From Qaidamihabitans albus (GTDB lineage Bacteria > Actinomycetota > Actinomycetes > Mycobacteriales > Pseudonocardiaceae): DNA of 64,000 nt. Positions 49,360-57,326 of the stretch are shown here, piece by piece. Numbering within the stretch: position 1 is the stretch's first letter; every line of letters begins with the position of its first letter. Under the pieces are notes generated by a model, which saw only the letters and a program-made list of their open reading frames with translations, was not told the origin of the DNA and made no database searches. The DNA lies in NCBI RefSeq assembly GCF_016464705.1, contig NZ_JAEHOB010000003.1, forward strand, positions 62,001 through 126,000, given 5' to 3'. Made by a program: the position numbers and the translations under genes.

Positions 49360-49713
49360 GTGGTAGAGCCTCCTGAAGTGCCCACGGCCTCGGTCACCGA
49401 CCTGCCGTCGGAAGGTCTCGTGTTGCTCGATGTGCGAGAGGACGACGAGTGGGCCGCCGGGCACGCCCCCGAAGCGAAACACGTTCCGCTTGGCGAACTG
49501 CCCGCGCGCGTGGGTGAGCTGGCCGAACTGCCCGACGACCGGCCGGTCTACGTGGTCTGCCGTTCGGGTGGCCGCTCCGCCCGCGCCGCCGCCTGGCTGA
49601 ACGCGGCCGGCGTGGTGGACGCGGTCAACGTCGCGGGTGGCATGAAGTCGTGGCAGACCGAGGGCCGTGCGCTGGTCGGCGAGCGCGAGGGTGCCGCACC
49701 CGAGGTGCTCTGA
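49360..49713 (+). CDS. Rhodanese-like domain protein
   Basis: 117 aa, GTG start. A single rhodanese domain: LVLLDVREDDEWAAGHAPEAKHVPLGEL, and the active-site loop VYVVCRSGGRSARAA with the persulfide-forming Cys (near residue 68). The end NVAGGMKSWQTEGRAL is typical. It probably carries sulfane sulfur in the cytoplasm. It is 3 nt before the DUF4328 gene, hence likely co-transcribed. Confidence 0.88.
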   Translation: MVEPPEVPTASVTDLPSEGLVLLDVREDDEWAAGHAPEAKHVPLGELPARVGELAELPDDRPVYVVCRSGGRSARAAAWLNAAGVVDAVNVAGGMKSWQTEGRALVGEREGAAPEVL

Positions 49714-49716
49714 CCC

Positions 49717-50682
49717 ATGCAACCCGGCCGGCCTTACCCGCCGCCCCAGCCTGCGCCGCATCCCACGATGCACCGCCAGGGGCAGCCGCGCACCCGGTCG
49801 CGGGTGCGGTGGGTGGCCACCGTTCCGCCGGGCACGCATGTACGACGGCGTGGTCCCGCGCCCGAGCGCTATACCGGGCCGCCGTCGTATCCGGTGGTGC
49901 CGCGCTGGGGCTTCCCGAGCGTGGTCTGGCGCTGGCCGACCGCGGTGCCGGGCACGGCTTCCGGCGGGCCGGTGTCGCCGCAGCGGCTGCACATGATCAC
50001 GCGCAACGTGGTGACCGTGCTGTGGACGCTGGCCGGGCTGACCGCGATCGCGGCCGGGGCGGAGATCTGGCGCTACGTGCTGCTCGTGCGCAGCCGCGAC
50101 TCGGCGCTGGACCGGGGCACGGTCGGTGTGTCGGACGCGTTCGTGCTGGCGTTCTCGCTGCTGGCGTTCGTGCTGGCGTTGTTCGCCGTCGCGGGGACGG
50201 TGTGGTGGCTGTTCGCCGCGCGCTCGGCCGCCGCGGACGCGGCGGGCCAGGATCCGCCGCGCTCCACGTGGCAGGTGCTGCTCGGCACGCTCGTGCCTGG
50301 CCCGAACCTGGTGCTGGCCGGGCCGGTCCTCGCCGAGCTCGAGCACGCGGTGCTGGGTCGCCGGGCGGATCAGCGCCCCCGGCCGTCCCGGCTGGTGCTG
50401 TGGTGGTGGGCCGCGTGGATCGTGAACGGTGTGCTGCTGGCACTGACCGTCGGCTGGCGAATGCGGGACGGTGTGCAGGCCGACGCCGACGGCGTGGTGC
50501 TCAGCGCGCTGACCGACCTGGCCGCGACCGTGCTCGCCGTGCTGACGGCGCGTGTCGTCAGCCGGCTGACCCGGCTGCTGGCACCGGCCGACGAGGGGCT
50601 GCCGCGCCCGCCGAGCGTGGTGAACGTCGAGGGCGCCCCTGATCCGCCGCGGCGCACTCGCCCGGCCACTGCCCCGCGCTGA
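49717..50682 (+). CDS. DUF4328 membrane protein
   Basis: 321 aa. The N-terminal 90 residues are Pro/Arg-rich and probably disordered, with a WVATVPPGTHVRRR segment. Four to five membrane helices follow in the DUF4328 arrangement (VTVLWTLAGLTAIAAGAEIWRYVLL, AFSLLAFVLALFAVAGTVWWL, GTLVPGPNLVLAGPVLAELEHAV, WWAAWIVNGVLLALTVGW). The Pro-Gly-Pro-Asn motif is conserved in that family. Function is unknown. It ends at a repeat-rich convergent junction with the P450 gene. Confidence 0.8.
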   Translation: MQPGRPYPPPQPAPHPTMHRQGQPRTRSRVRWVATVPPGTHVRRRGPAPERYTGPPSYPVVPRWGFPSVVWRWPTAVPGTASGGPVSPQRLHMITRNVVTVLWTLAGLTAIAAGAEIWRYVLLVRSRDSALDRGTVGVSDAFVLAFSLLAFVLALFAVAGTVWWLFAARSAAADAAGQDPPRSTWQVLLGTLVPGPNLVLAGPVLAELEHAVLGRRADQRPRPSRLVLWWWAAWIVNGVLLALTVGWRMRDGVQADADGVVLSALTDLAATVLAVLTARVVSRLTRLLAPADEGLPRPPSVVNVEGAPDPPRRTRPATAPR

Positions 50683-50740
50683 CCCGCGAGTCCCCCGTTC
50701 CTGCCCGCGAGTCCCCCCCCGTCCGGGCCGGCGAGTTCTG
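50683..50740. repeat. Direct repeats CCCGCGAGTCCCCC at a convergent junction
   Basis: CCCGCGAGTCCCCC occurs at 50683-50696 and again from 50704, and a third diverged copy reads GGCGAGTTCTGC at 50729-50740. The tract starts at the end of the DUF4328 gene and stops 12 nt before the P450 stop. It does not form a strong hairpin, so it differs from the palindromes at other convergent junctions. Confidence 0.65.
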
Positions 50741-50752
50741 CACTCCGTTCGC

Positions 50753-51919
50753 TCAGCAGGTCACCGGCAGCGTGCGGAGGCCACGGATGACGAACTCCGG
50801 CCGCCGCCGCGGGGTGCCGCCAGGCCGCAACCCGGGCAGCCGCGTGGTGAGCGCGCCGAGTGCGGCGGCGATCTCGATGCGGGCGAGCGGCGCGCCGACG
50901 CAGTAGTGGATGCCACCGCCGAAACCGAGGTGCGGGTTCGGCGTGCGGCCGATGTCGAGCGTGTCCGGATCGGGGAACACGGCGGGATCCCGGGCGGCCG
51001 CGCCCAGCAGCGCCGCGATCTTGTCTCCCTCGGCCACGGGGTGCCCGGCGATCTCGACGTCGCGCGTCGCGGTGCGCTCGAACAGCTGTAGCGGCGAGTC
51101 GAACCGGATGAGCTCCTCGGTCGCCGCTTCCAGCAGGGCGGCGTCGGCGACGAGCCGGTCCCACTGGTCGCGGTGGGTCAGCAGGGCATGCGTGCCGTTG
51201 CCGATGACGTTGACCGTCGCCTCGTGCCCGGCCATGAGCAGCAGCACGGCGGTGGCGACCACCTCGTCGCCGGTCAGCTCGCTCGCGACGAGGTGGCTCA
51301 CCAGGTCCTCACCCGGACGCGCGGCGCGAGCGGCGGCGACCTCCCGCAGGTAGCCCGCGAACTCCCCGGCGGCGAGCTCCGCCGCCTGCCGCTGTCCGGC
51401 CGGCAGCCCGTACTCGTACATCTTGACGATCGCGTTGCTCCAGGCCACCAGCTTCGGTCCGGCGTCCTCGGGGATGCCGAGCAGCTCGGCGATCACCGCC
51501 ACCGGAAGCGGCTGCGCCAGGTGCTCGAGCAGGTCCGCCGCGCCGTCCTCGGCGATCCGGTCCGCCAGCACGCCGACCATGCGGGTGGCCAGCGCCTCGA
51601 CCGTGGGCCGGAGCCGTTCGACGTGGCCGCGGGCGAAGGCGGAGGAGACGAGCCTGCGCAGCCGGGTGTGCGCGGGCGGCTCGTTCTCCAGCAACGAGTT
51701 CCGGTGCAGCATGTTGAACGACGCGAAGCGCTCGGCGGGCGCGGCATCGGTCCAGATCCGGCCGAGCGAACGGTGCCGCAGCACGGCCGAGGCGGCGGCG
51801 TGCGACACCGCGATCGACAGTCCGAGCCCCTCGTGCCGGTGCACCTCGCCCCGCGCGCGCAGCTCCGCGAAGGCGGGATAGGGATCGGCGAGAAAGCCGG
51901 GGTCACCAGGATCGAACAC
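50753..51919 (-). CDS. Cytochrome P450
   Basis: 388 aa, GTG start. I-helix oxygen-binding motif AGHEAT, K-helix EELIR (ExxR), and heme loop LGFGGGIHYCVGAPLAR with the axial Cys340. The size and SLLENEPPAHTRLRRLVSSAF match soluble bacterial class I P450s (CYP105/107-like). No ferredoxin or reductase gene is next to it. The reaction and substrate are unknown; it is isolated rather than part of an evident biosynthetic cluster. Confidence 0.92.
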   Translation of the reverse strand: MFDPGDPGFLADPYPAFAELRARGEVHRHEGLGLSIAVSHAAASAVLRHRSLGRIWTDAAPAERFASFNMLHRNSLLENEPPAHTRLRRLVSSAFARGHVERLRPTVEALATRMVGVLADRIAEDGAADLLEHLAQPLPVAVIAELLGIPEDAGPKLVAWSNAIVKMYEYGLPAGQRQAAELAAGEFAGYLREVAAARAARPGEDLVSHLVASELTGDEVVATAVLLLMAGHEATVNVIGNGTHALLTHRDQWDRLVADAALLEAATEELIRFDSPLQLFERTATRDVEIAGHPVAEGDKIAALLGAAARDPAVFPDPDTLDIGRTPNPHLGFGGGIHYCVGAPLARIEIAAALGALTTRLPGLRPGGTPRRRPEFVIRGLRTLPVTC

Positions 51920-52005
51920 CCACGAATCCTAGCCGCGCCCCACCGGTCCTAGGCTGGACACGGGTCGAGTAGCGTCGGCCGGAACTGACCGCAGGAGGCG
52001 AGAAC

Positions 52006-52881
52006 GTGGGCAAGGGCGCGCGGAAGAAGGGCCCGAAGAAGGACAGGCAGCCGAAGGTGCGCGAGATCTTCGTGGCGCGGCCTTTCGAGGGCCTCGCCGC
52101 CGAGCCCGAACTGATCGCGCTGCGTGAGTTCGTGCCGTCGGCCACCGCCCGGCTCTCGCTCGCGGACGGCGGGGACCGCACCGTCACGCTCGGCACCGTG
52201 CTCCCGATGGCGGCGGCCGCGTTCGTGCGCTCCGATGGCGAGGTCTTCCTCGGCATGCAGGTACAGACCCGCTCCTCGGACATCAGCCGCGACCTCGGCC
52301 GGTCGCTGCGGTGGGCGCTCGGCGCCGAGCCGGGCGACGTGCTCTCCGCACCCGACACGACGAGCGAGCCGGTCGGGGGCGAACGGTTGCAGGACCTGCT
52401 CGTCCCCGATGCCGAGCTGGACGTCCAGCTGCACGAGGACTTCTCCTGGTGGCTGCCGGAGGACAGCGAGGCGAGCGGCGAGGTCGCGATGTCGCTCGAA
52501 CGCGCCAACGCCGCCATCATGCCGACCGAGCGGCTCGCGCCCGGCGCGTACTGGGTGCTCGCCGGGGAGAAGGCGCACCTGCGCTGGGTCTGGCCCGCGG
52601 AGGAGAACCGCCTGTTGCAAGCGCTTGCGCGGCTGTCCGCGGCCGGTGAGCTCGGGCTCGGCGAGGGAACGCGCTTCGCCGGCTCGTTCCGCGCGCACGG
52701 CTTGCTCGTGCCGGTGTGGGACCTCGATCCCGAGGCGCATGCGCGCGAATGGGCGGAGCCCGCACGCGAGCTGGGTGTCCGGCTGGACGCCGCGCTGAAG
52801 TCACTGGACGCCGAGCCGCTGAACGCCGCCGAGCGACGGTCCAGGGACGGGCTCATCGGCCGGCAGCTCACGCTGCGGTGA
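52006..52881 (+). CDS. DUF5926 protein
   Basis: 291 aa, GTG start with GGAGG nine bases upstream. A basic head (GKGARKKGPKKDRQPKVREIFV) precedes a soluble alpha/beta body with segments such as FEGLAAEPELIALREFVPSA, ALGAEPGDVLSAPDT and LHEDFSWWLPED. This matches the actinobacterial DUF5926 family (once listed as topoisomerase II). The basic head suggests nucleic-acid or ribosome contact. It overlaps the DUF952 gene by 4 bp (GTGA). Confidence 0.78.
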   Translation: MGKGARKKGPKKDRQPKVREIFVARPFEGLAAEPELIALREFVPSATARLSLADGGDRTVTLGTVLPMAAAAFVRSDGEVFLGMQVQTRSSDISRDLGRSLRWALGAEPGDVLSAPDTTSEPVGGERLQDLLVPDAELDVQLHEDFSWWLPEDSEASGEVAMSLERANAAIMPTERLAPGAYWVLAGEKAHLRWVWPAEENRLLQALARLSAAGELGLGEGTRFAGSFRAHGLLVPVWDLDPEAHAREWAEPARELGVRLDAALKSLDAEPLNAAERRSRDGLIGRQLTLR

Positions 52882-53237
52882 TCCTGCACATCTGCCCGGC
52901 GGCCGGCTGGACCGCCGTCCCGGAGGGCGAGCCGTACCGGGCGGAGTCGCTCGCCGGCGTCGGCTTCGTGCACTGTTCGGATCCGGGGACGGTCCACCTG
53001 CCGGCGAGCCGGCTCTACGCGGGCCGTACCGACCTGTTGCTGCTGCGGATCGACCCCGCGCTGCTCGACGTGCCGCTGCGCTGGGAGCCCGCCGTGCCCC
53101 CCGAGCCGGGCGCGCCCTGGTTCCCGCACGTGTACGGCCCGATCCCGCGGGCCGCGATCGTCTCCGTGCACGACTTCCCGCCCGGGCCGGACGGCTCGTT
53201 CCGCTTGCCCGCCGAGCTCGCCACCTTCACCGCCTGA
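52878..53237 (+). CDS. DUF952 family protein
   Basis: 119 aa, GTG start in a GTGA overlap. Family landmarks are ILHICPAAGW, the FVHCSDPGTV motif, TDLLLLRIDPALLDVPLRWE and FPHVYGPIPRAAIVSV. DUF952 proteins have an ADP-ribosyl-transferase-like fold of unknown activity. Co-transcribed with the DUF5926 gene. Confidence 0.85.
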   Translation: MILHICPAAGWTAVPEGEPYRAESLAGVGFVHCSDPGTVHLPASRLYAGRTDLLLLRIDPALLDVPLRWEPAVPPEPGAPWFPHVYGPIPRAAIVSVHDFPPGPDGSFRLPAELATFTA

Positions 53238-53325
53238 CGAAAACGGGTCGAACCGGGCAACCCCCGGCCCCTCCGCGGCGTGCAGATGTCGGCCAGGTAC
53301 GAAGAGGCAGGCAGGAGGCGCTACG

Positions 53326-53910
53326 GTGACCGCATTCGTGCCTGCCGTCCGGTGCGGGGATGGCAGGGCGGCCGTCGTGCGCCACGAGAGGGGATCGGCC
53401 GTGCCTGGCGACCTCACGGACTTCGGTGAGTTCGTTGAGGCCAGCCTGCCCGGACTGCTGCGCTACGGGCACGCGCTGACCGGTAACCCGCACGACGCCG
53501 CCGACCTCGTGCAGACGGTGCTGGAGAAGATCGGCTCCCGCTGGACGCACGTCCTGCAGAAGACCGGCGATCCGCTCGCCTACATCCGGCGCTCGATGGC
53601 CAACGCGCACATCAGCCGGTGGCGGCGGCTGCGCAGGGAGAACCTGGTCGCCGACATCCCCGACGCGCAGCCGCTGCGCCCGGTGGACCCGTTCGAGCAC
53701 GAGCCGCTGTGGCAGGCGCTGCGCGGGCTGCCGCCGAGGCAACGCGCGGTCATCGTGCTGCGTTACTACGAGGGACTGTCCGAGGCGGAGATCGCCGAAT
53801 CACTCGGCGTGAGCCCGGGCACCGTGAAGAGCCAGGCCAGCAAGGCCATCGCAGCACTGCGGACGAAGCTGAACCGGGACGAGGGTACCGAGGGGAGGGA
53901 GGCGGTGTGA
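53326..53910 (+). CDS. SigE-family ECF sigma factor
   Basis: 194 aa from GTG 53326, which has AGGAGG eight bases upstream; GTG 53401 is an alternative giving the usual family start (VPGDLTDFGEFVEASL). Region 2 covers DFGEFVEASLPGLLRYGHALTGNPHDAADLVQTVLEKI, and region 4 covers ALRGLPPRQRAVIVLRYYEGLSEAEIAESLGVSPGTVKSQASKAI. This is the SigE/SigM-like actinobacterial ECF type (ECF families near 20/39). It overlaps a membrane protein gene by 4 bp, its probable anti-sigma or cofactor. Confidence 0.87.
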   Translation: MTAFVPAVRCGDGRAAVVRHERGSAVPGDLTDFGEFVEASLPGLLRYGHALTGNPHDAADLVQTVLEKIGSRWTHVLQKTGDPLAYIRRSMANAHISRWRRLRRENLVADIPDAQPLRPVDPFEHEPLWQALRGLPPRQRAVIVLRYYEGLSEAEIAESLGVSPGTVKSQASKAIAALRTKLNRDEGTEGREAV

Positions 53911-54740
53911 CCGGAAGGGACGACGAGCTCGACCTCGAGTTGCAACGGCTGTTCGCCGATGAGCGGCTCGACGTGCGGCCCATCGCGGGTGCCCAGGAGG
54001 CCATCGTCGCCGGGGCGAGGCGGAGACGGCGCAGGCGCACCGCGGCCGCAGGAGGCGGCGGCGCCCTCGCCGTGGTCGCGTTCGTCGTCGGCGGGATGCT
54101 GCTGGCCGGTGGGCGGCCTCCGGAGCAGCGTCACGACCACCACGTCGCCGCGCCCGCCGGTACCGAGCGCGTCACGACCACGAGGGCAGGCTCGCCCGCA
54201 CCGAGGAGCGAGTCGGAGACCGTGCGGTCGTCGCCCGTGCGACGGACTTCGGCGGCGCCGCGATCGTCCACCGGCAGCCTCTCGCGGCCGAGCGCGCCGC
54301 CGTCCGTGAGCGTGCCGACGTCGAAGCAGGGCCAGATCATGTCCGTGGCGGTGCTCGGTCCGGACGGCTACAAGGCGCTGAAGCTGAACATGCCCTACGA
54401 CAAGGCGGCCGGCACGGGAATGCTGGCGGCCGACAGCTCCGCGCCGGCCGCGGAGTCGTGCACCAGCTACCGGCTGGCGGAGGGCGCCGACGCGATCCGT
54501 GCGGTCGTGATCTCGGGCGCACGCGGCGTGGTGGCGTTCAACGCAGGCAGCGCCCAGACCGCCGAGGGAATCGCGGCGGGGTCGCCGGTGCGCGACCTGG
54601 AATCCGCCTACGCCGAGCTGGCCCCGGAGCCGTCCGGCGGTTATTCCGCGCCCGCCGGTTCGGGCGCGCGGTACTACTTCGGGACCGCCGATGACACGGT
54701 CACACAGGTGCGGCTGGCCAACACCGAGACGGGCTGCTGA
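53907..54740 (+). CDS. Membrane-anchored partner of the SigE-type sigma factor
   Basis: 277 aa, GTG start (GTGA overlap). A cytoplasmic head of about 45 residues (DELDLELQRLFADERLDVRPIAG) resembles the sigma-binding head of small actinobacterial anti-sigma factors. It is followed by an Arg cluster (ARRRRRRRT) and one membrane helix (ALAVVAFVVGGMLLAGG). A Ser/Pro/Arg-rich spacer leads to an external domain (VAVLGPDGYKALKLNMPYDKAAGTGML to the end), which resembles the family's typical beta-rich sensor with Cys near the end. No HxxxCxxC zinc motif is present. Anti-sigma activity is inferred from layout. Confidence 0.76.
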   Translation: MTGRDDELDLELQRLFADERLDVRPIAGAQEAIVAGARRRRRRRTAAAGGGGALAVVAFVVGGMLLAGGRPPEQRHDHHVAAPAGTERVTTTRAGSPAPRSESETVRSSPVRRTSAAPRSSTGSLSRPSAPPSVSVPTSKQGQIMSVAVLGPDGYKALKLNMPYDKAAGTGMLAADSSAPAAESCTSYRLAEGADAIRAVVISGARGVVAFNAGSAQTAEGIAAGSPVRDLESAYAELAPEPSGGYSAPAGSGARYYFGTADDTVTQVRLANTETGC

Positions 54741-54757
54741 CCGCGCCCCCGAAACCG

Positions 54758-54796
54758 AAAACCCGGGCTGCTCCACAGGGGGAGAGCCCGGGTTTT
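54758..54796. terminator. Two-way intrinsic terminator
   Basis: AAAACCCGGGCT (54758-54769) pairs with AGCCCGGGTTTT (54785-54796) around a 15-nt loop, with A/T runs on both sides. It separates the sigma-partner gene (plus) from the ferritin gene (minus), and can serve both. Confidence 0.75.
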
Positions 54797-54824
54797 CCCT
54801 TTGCGGGAGGCGAGGTGGAACGCC

Positions 54825-55376
54825 TCAGAGCTTTCCGCCCGCGACGGGCGGCATCGTCGGGTCGTCGTCCGTGGCGCCGGCCGACTCGCGGTTGAGGAAC
54901 TGCTCGATCTCGAACAGGTTGCCGTTCGCGCGGTCGACGACATTGAGCAGCGTGGTCATCTTGGAGATCTCCTCGACCTGCTCCTTCAGGAACCACTGGA
55001 TGAACTGCTCACCCATGTAGTCTTCCTCGTCCCGGGCCGCCTTCGCGAGCGTCTTGATGTCCGCGGCGACGCCCTTCTCCTGTTCGAGCGCCAGCTCGAC
55101 CAGCTCACGCACGTCCGAGAAGTCGTTGCGCACGTCGCCCGTTCCGGGGATCTCGACGTGGTGGTCGGTGTCCATCATGTACTGCACCAGCGCGAGGGCG
55201 TGGTTGCGCTCCTCGACGGCCTGCTCGTAGAAGTACTTGGCGAGCTGGGGCAGGTCCTCGTTGTCGAACCACACGGCCAACGCGACGTACTGCTGCGACG
55301 CGTTGAACTCGTTGTGGATCTGCGCCTGCAGCAATTCGTAGAACTTGGAACGTGGTTGCTTCTTCGTGGTGGCCAT
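54825..55376 (-). CDS. Ferritin (BfrB/FtnA-like)
   Basis: 183 aa from ATG 55376; the frame is open to 55439, but ATG 55376 gives the family start (KFYELLQAQIHNEFNASQQYVALA). Di-iron ligands are in the Glu of HNEF, EQAVEERNHALALV (Glu and His) and the later KEQVEEI helix. There is no heme-binding Met pattern, so it is the ferritin rather than bacterioferritin type, like mycobacterial BfrB. It stores iron as 24-mers in the cytoplasm. A TATCTT hexamer 7 nt before the start and an IdeR-type box about 100 nt upstream indicate leaderless, iron-responsive expression. Confidence 0.92.
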   Translation of the reverse strand: MATTKKQPRSKFYELLQAQIHNEFNASQQYVALAVWFDNEDLPQLAKYFYEQAVEERNHALALVQYMMDTDHHVEIPGTGDVRNDFSDVRELVELALEQEKGVAADIKTLAKAARDEEDYMGEQFIQWFLKEQVEEISKMTTLLNVVDRANGNLFEIEQFLNRESAGATDDDPTMPPVAGGKL

Positions 55377-55383
55377 GTATTCG

Positions 55384-55389
55384 AAGATA
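55384..55389 (-). promoter_or_regulatory. -10-like hexamer TATCTT of the ferritin gene
   Basis: On the minus strand TATCTT is followed by 7 nt and the ATG at 55376; no ribosome site is present. Confidence 0.45.
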
Positions 55390-55473
55390 CGCGTCGGCCG
55401 GGCTCGATTTCCAGTCGAGACTGGTGATGTGAACCCCATTTGCGTACAATTAGTGAGCCAAGGTTGAGCTAAT

Positions 55474-55492
55474 TTTGTTTAGCCTCACCTAA
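55474..55492 (-). promoter_or_regulatory. IdeR-type iron box upstream of ferritin
   Basis: Minus-strand TTAGGTGAGGCTAAACAAA matches the 19-bp IdeR/DtxR consensus TTAGGTTAGGCTAACCTAA at 16 positions. It lies about 98-116 nt upstream of the ferritin start, the distance at which IdeR activates bfrB in mycobacteria, so activation by iron is the likely effect. Confidence 0.65.
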
Positions 55493-55507
55493 GAAATAGG
55501 CGGAATC

Positions 55508-55526
55508 TTAGGCAAGGCTTTCTTTT
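55508..55526 (+). promoter_or_regulatory. Weak second iron-box-like site
   Basis: TTAGGCAAGGCTTTCTTTT matches about 12 of 19 consensus positions and lies 15 nt beyond the better box. Tandem boxes occur upstream of mycobacterial bfrB. Alone it would be unconvincing. Confidence 0.35.
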
Positions 55527-55543
55527 GTATTGTTGTGCGTGCA

Positions 55544-56788
55544 TCAGTCGCCATCCGGAATCGGCTCCCGCACGATGGGGCACGACATGCAGCGCGGGCC
55601 GCCCCGGCCGGAGCCGAGTTCCGAACCCGCGATGCGGAGGACCTCGATGCCCGCCTCCTCGAGCCGGGCGTTGGTCTCGACGTTGCGCTCGTAGCCAACG
55701 ACCACGCCGGGGGCCAGGGCCAGGGTGTTGTTCCCGTCGTCCCACTGCTCGCGTTCGGCGGTCACCGGATCGAGTCCGGTGTCGATGACCCGCAGCCGGT
55801 CGATGCCCATGGCCTTCGCGGCGGCTGTCAGGAACGGGGCAGGGCCGTCGACGAGCAGTCCACCGGCCTCGTCGGGCCGCAGCGTGTACGCCACCAGTGA
55901 GTCACGGGCCAGCGGGTACATCACGACGGCGTCGCGGCCGACCATCGTGCAGACGGTGTCGAGGTGCATGGTCGCCCTGTTCTGCACGATCGGCACCGCC
56001 AGCACGGTGTGCGCGATGTCGTCGGAGAACGCCGACCGGGCGAGGGACTCGACCCCGGCGGCCGTGGTGCGCTCACCGACGCCGACGGCCAGTACACCGG
56101 AGGCGAGCAGCAGGACGTCGCCGCCCTCGATCGGCGCCGAGTGGGCGCCGTACGCGCGCACCGCGCCGTGGAAGCGTGGGTGGTAGGCGTAGACGATGTC
56201 GAGCAGCGCGGTCTCCCTGCGGCGCGCAGGCATCGCGAGGGAGGAGATGGCGACCCTGTCGGCGATCCACACCGACGAGTCCCTGGTGAAGAGCAGGTTC
56301 GGCAGCGGGTCGACCGCGAAGTCGTGCTCGTGGTGCATCTTGCGCACCAGGGAGGCCCCCTCGGAGGCGGGCAGTTCCTCGAACGTCATGCCCGACATCA
56401 GCACCTCCGCCAGTGTCGCGGGATCGGTGCCGGAGAGATGCGAGCGCAGCGAGTCCGCCAGGTCGGTGCCGAGTCGCCGGTCGTCCACCGCGGCGTGCAC
56501 CCCGGCGGCGTGCGCCCGCGGGTCGTTCAGCGCGTGCCGCAGCACGTCCGTCAGGAGCAGCACCTCGACGCCGCGCCCGCGCAGCACGTCGGCGAACGCG
56601 TCGTGCTCTTCCTGTGCCCGGTCCACCCAGGGAATCGAGTCGAAGAGCAACTGGTCGTTGTTGCGCGGCGTCAGGCGCTTGAGCTCGTTGCCGGGCCGGT
56701 GCAGCAGGACGGACCGCAGCGGATCCACCTCGGTGTCCACCCGGGGACGCGCCGCCGCGAGCACGTCGCCGGGGCTCGGTTCGTTCAC
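55544..56788 (-). CDS. arcA: Arginine deiminase
   Basis: 414 aa, GTG start with AAAGGGAC upstream. Motifs: [13 protein letters not shown] near the N-terminus, [28 protein letters not shown] (catalytic His) and the nucleophile Cys400 in [11 protein letters not shown]. It hydrolyses L-arginine to citrulline and ammonia. No arcB, arcC or arcD genes are nearby, so it is not part of a full fermentative ADI operon here; pH control or nitrogen use are options. It ends 52 nt before the iron boxes of ferritin. Confidence 0.93.
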   Translation of the reverse strand: MNEPSPGDVLAAARPRVDTEVDPLRSVLLHRPGNELKRLTPRNNDQLLFDSIPWVDRAQEEHDAFADVLRGRGVEVLLLTDVLRHALNDPRAHAAGVHAAVDDRRLGTDLADSLRSHLSGTDPATLAEVLMSGMTFEELPASEGASLVRKMHHEHDFAVDPLPNLLFTRDSSVWIADRVAISSLAMPARRRETALLDIVYAYHPRFHGAVRAYGAHSAPIEGGDVLLLASGVLAVGVGERTTAAGVESLARSAFSDDIAHTVLAVPIVQNRATMHLDTVCTMVGRDAVVMYPLARDSLVAYTLRPDEAGGLLVDGPAPFLTAAAKAMGIDRLRVIDTGLDPVTAEREQWDDGNNTLALAPGVVVGYERNVETNARLEEAGIEVLRIAGSELGSGRGGPRCMSCPIVREPIPDGD

Positions 56789-56964
56789 GGATGTCCCTTT
56801 CGCGTGGTGTACGGGCCGCCCGCACGCGAGCGTAATGAGTCGGCGACGCCGCCGCGGGGTACGAAACGACGCGGCGCGGCGGCGTCACGGATGCACCGCC
56901 GACGGCGCCCGGAACGGCCGAATGAGCGGGTGGACGCACGGATCGTTGTCGGTACCGCGGCGAC

Positions 56965-57002
56965 CAGGACATCAGGACATCAGGACATCAGGACATCAGG
57001 AC
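56965..57002. repeat. Tandem octamer CAGGACAT
   Basis: Four exact copies of CAGGACAT (56965-56996) plus a partial fifth, in the gap between arcA and the small protein at 57043. The number of copies is likely to vary between strains by slippage. No gene function is attached. Confidence 0.85.
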
Positions 57003-57042
57003 TACGCCATCCCCGACGCGAGGGTCATCCGGTGTGACCGGT

Positions 57043-57237
57043 TCAACGTGGCGTGCGGCCCGGTTCCGATGACCCCGACGACACGGTGGCCGCCCGTGTC
57101 GGCTCCGCGGCGGGCACGGTGTTGAACACCCAGTTGTGCACGCCGCCGCCCATGATCTCCGCGTACCGCTCGGCGGCGTCACGGTTGGCGAAGCGGATCT
57201 GCTGGTCGTTCACCCGGTGCGTGATCTTGCAGGCCAT
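57043..57237 (-). CDS. Small protein of unknown function under a LexA-type box
   Basis: 64 aa from ATG 57237, with GAGGAGGGG upstream (a TTG one codon earlier is also possible). The N-terminal 40 residues look folded (ACKITHRVNDQQIRFANRDAAERYAEIMGGGVHNWVFNTV): two strands and a helix with aromatic residues. The end is Ser/Pro/Arg-rich. I do not recognise a family. A LexA-type palindrome overlaps its likely promoter about 60-75 nt upstream, so it may be induced by DNA damage. Confidence 0.68.
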   Translation of the reverse strand: MACKITHRVNDQQIRFANRDAAERYAEIMGGGVHNWVFNTVPAAEPTRAATVSSGSSEPGRTPR

Positions 57238-57298
57238 CAAGGTCCCCTCCTCGTGTGCTGGGCCGGCCCTCGCGTCCCCTGCGAACCGGCGCCGCTAT

Positions 57299-57314
57299 TA
57301 GAACATACGTTCGA
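57299..57314 (-). promoter_or_regulatory. LexA-type SOS box
   Basis: Minus strand TCGAACGTATGTTCTA fits TCGAAC-N4-GTTCGA with a single mismatch (11 of 12 specified bases); the core GAAC-N4-GTTC is exact. It overlaps a -10-like TCTAAT/TAATAG just downstream, 60-75 nt before the 64-aa gene start. The CPBP gene ends 13 nt away and is not its target. Confidence 0.6.
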
Positions 57315-57326
57315 TCCGCGTGCCAG

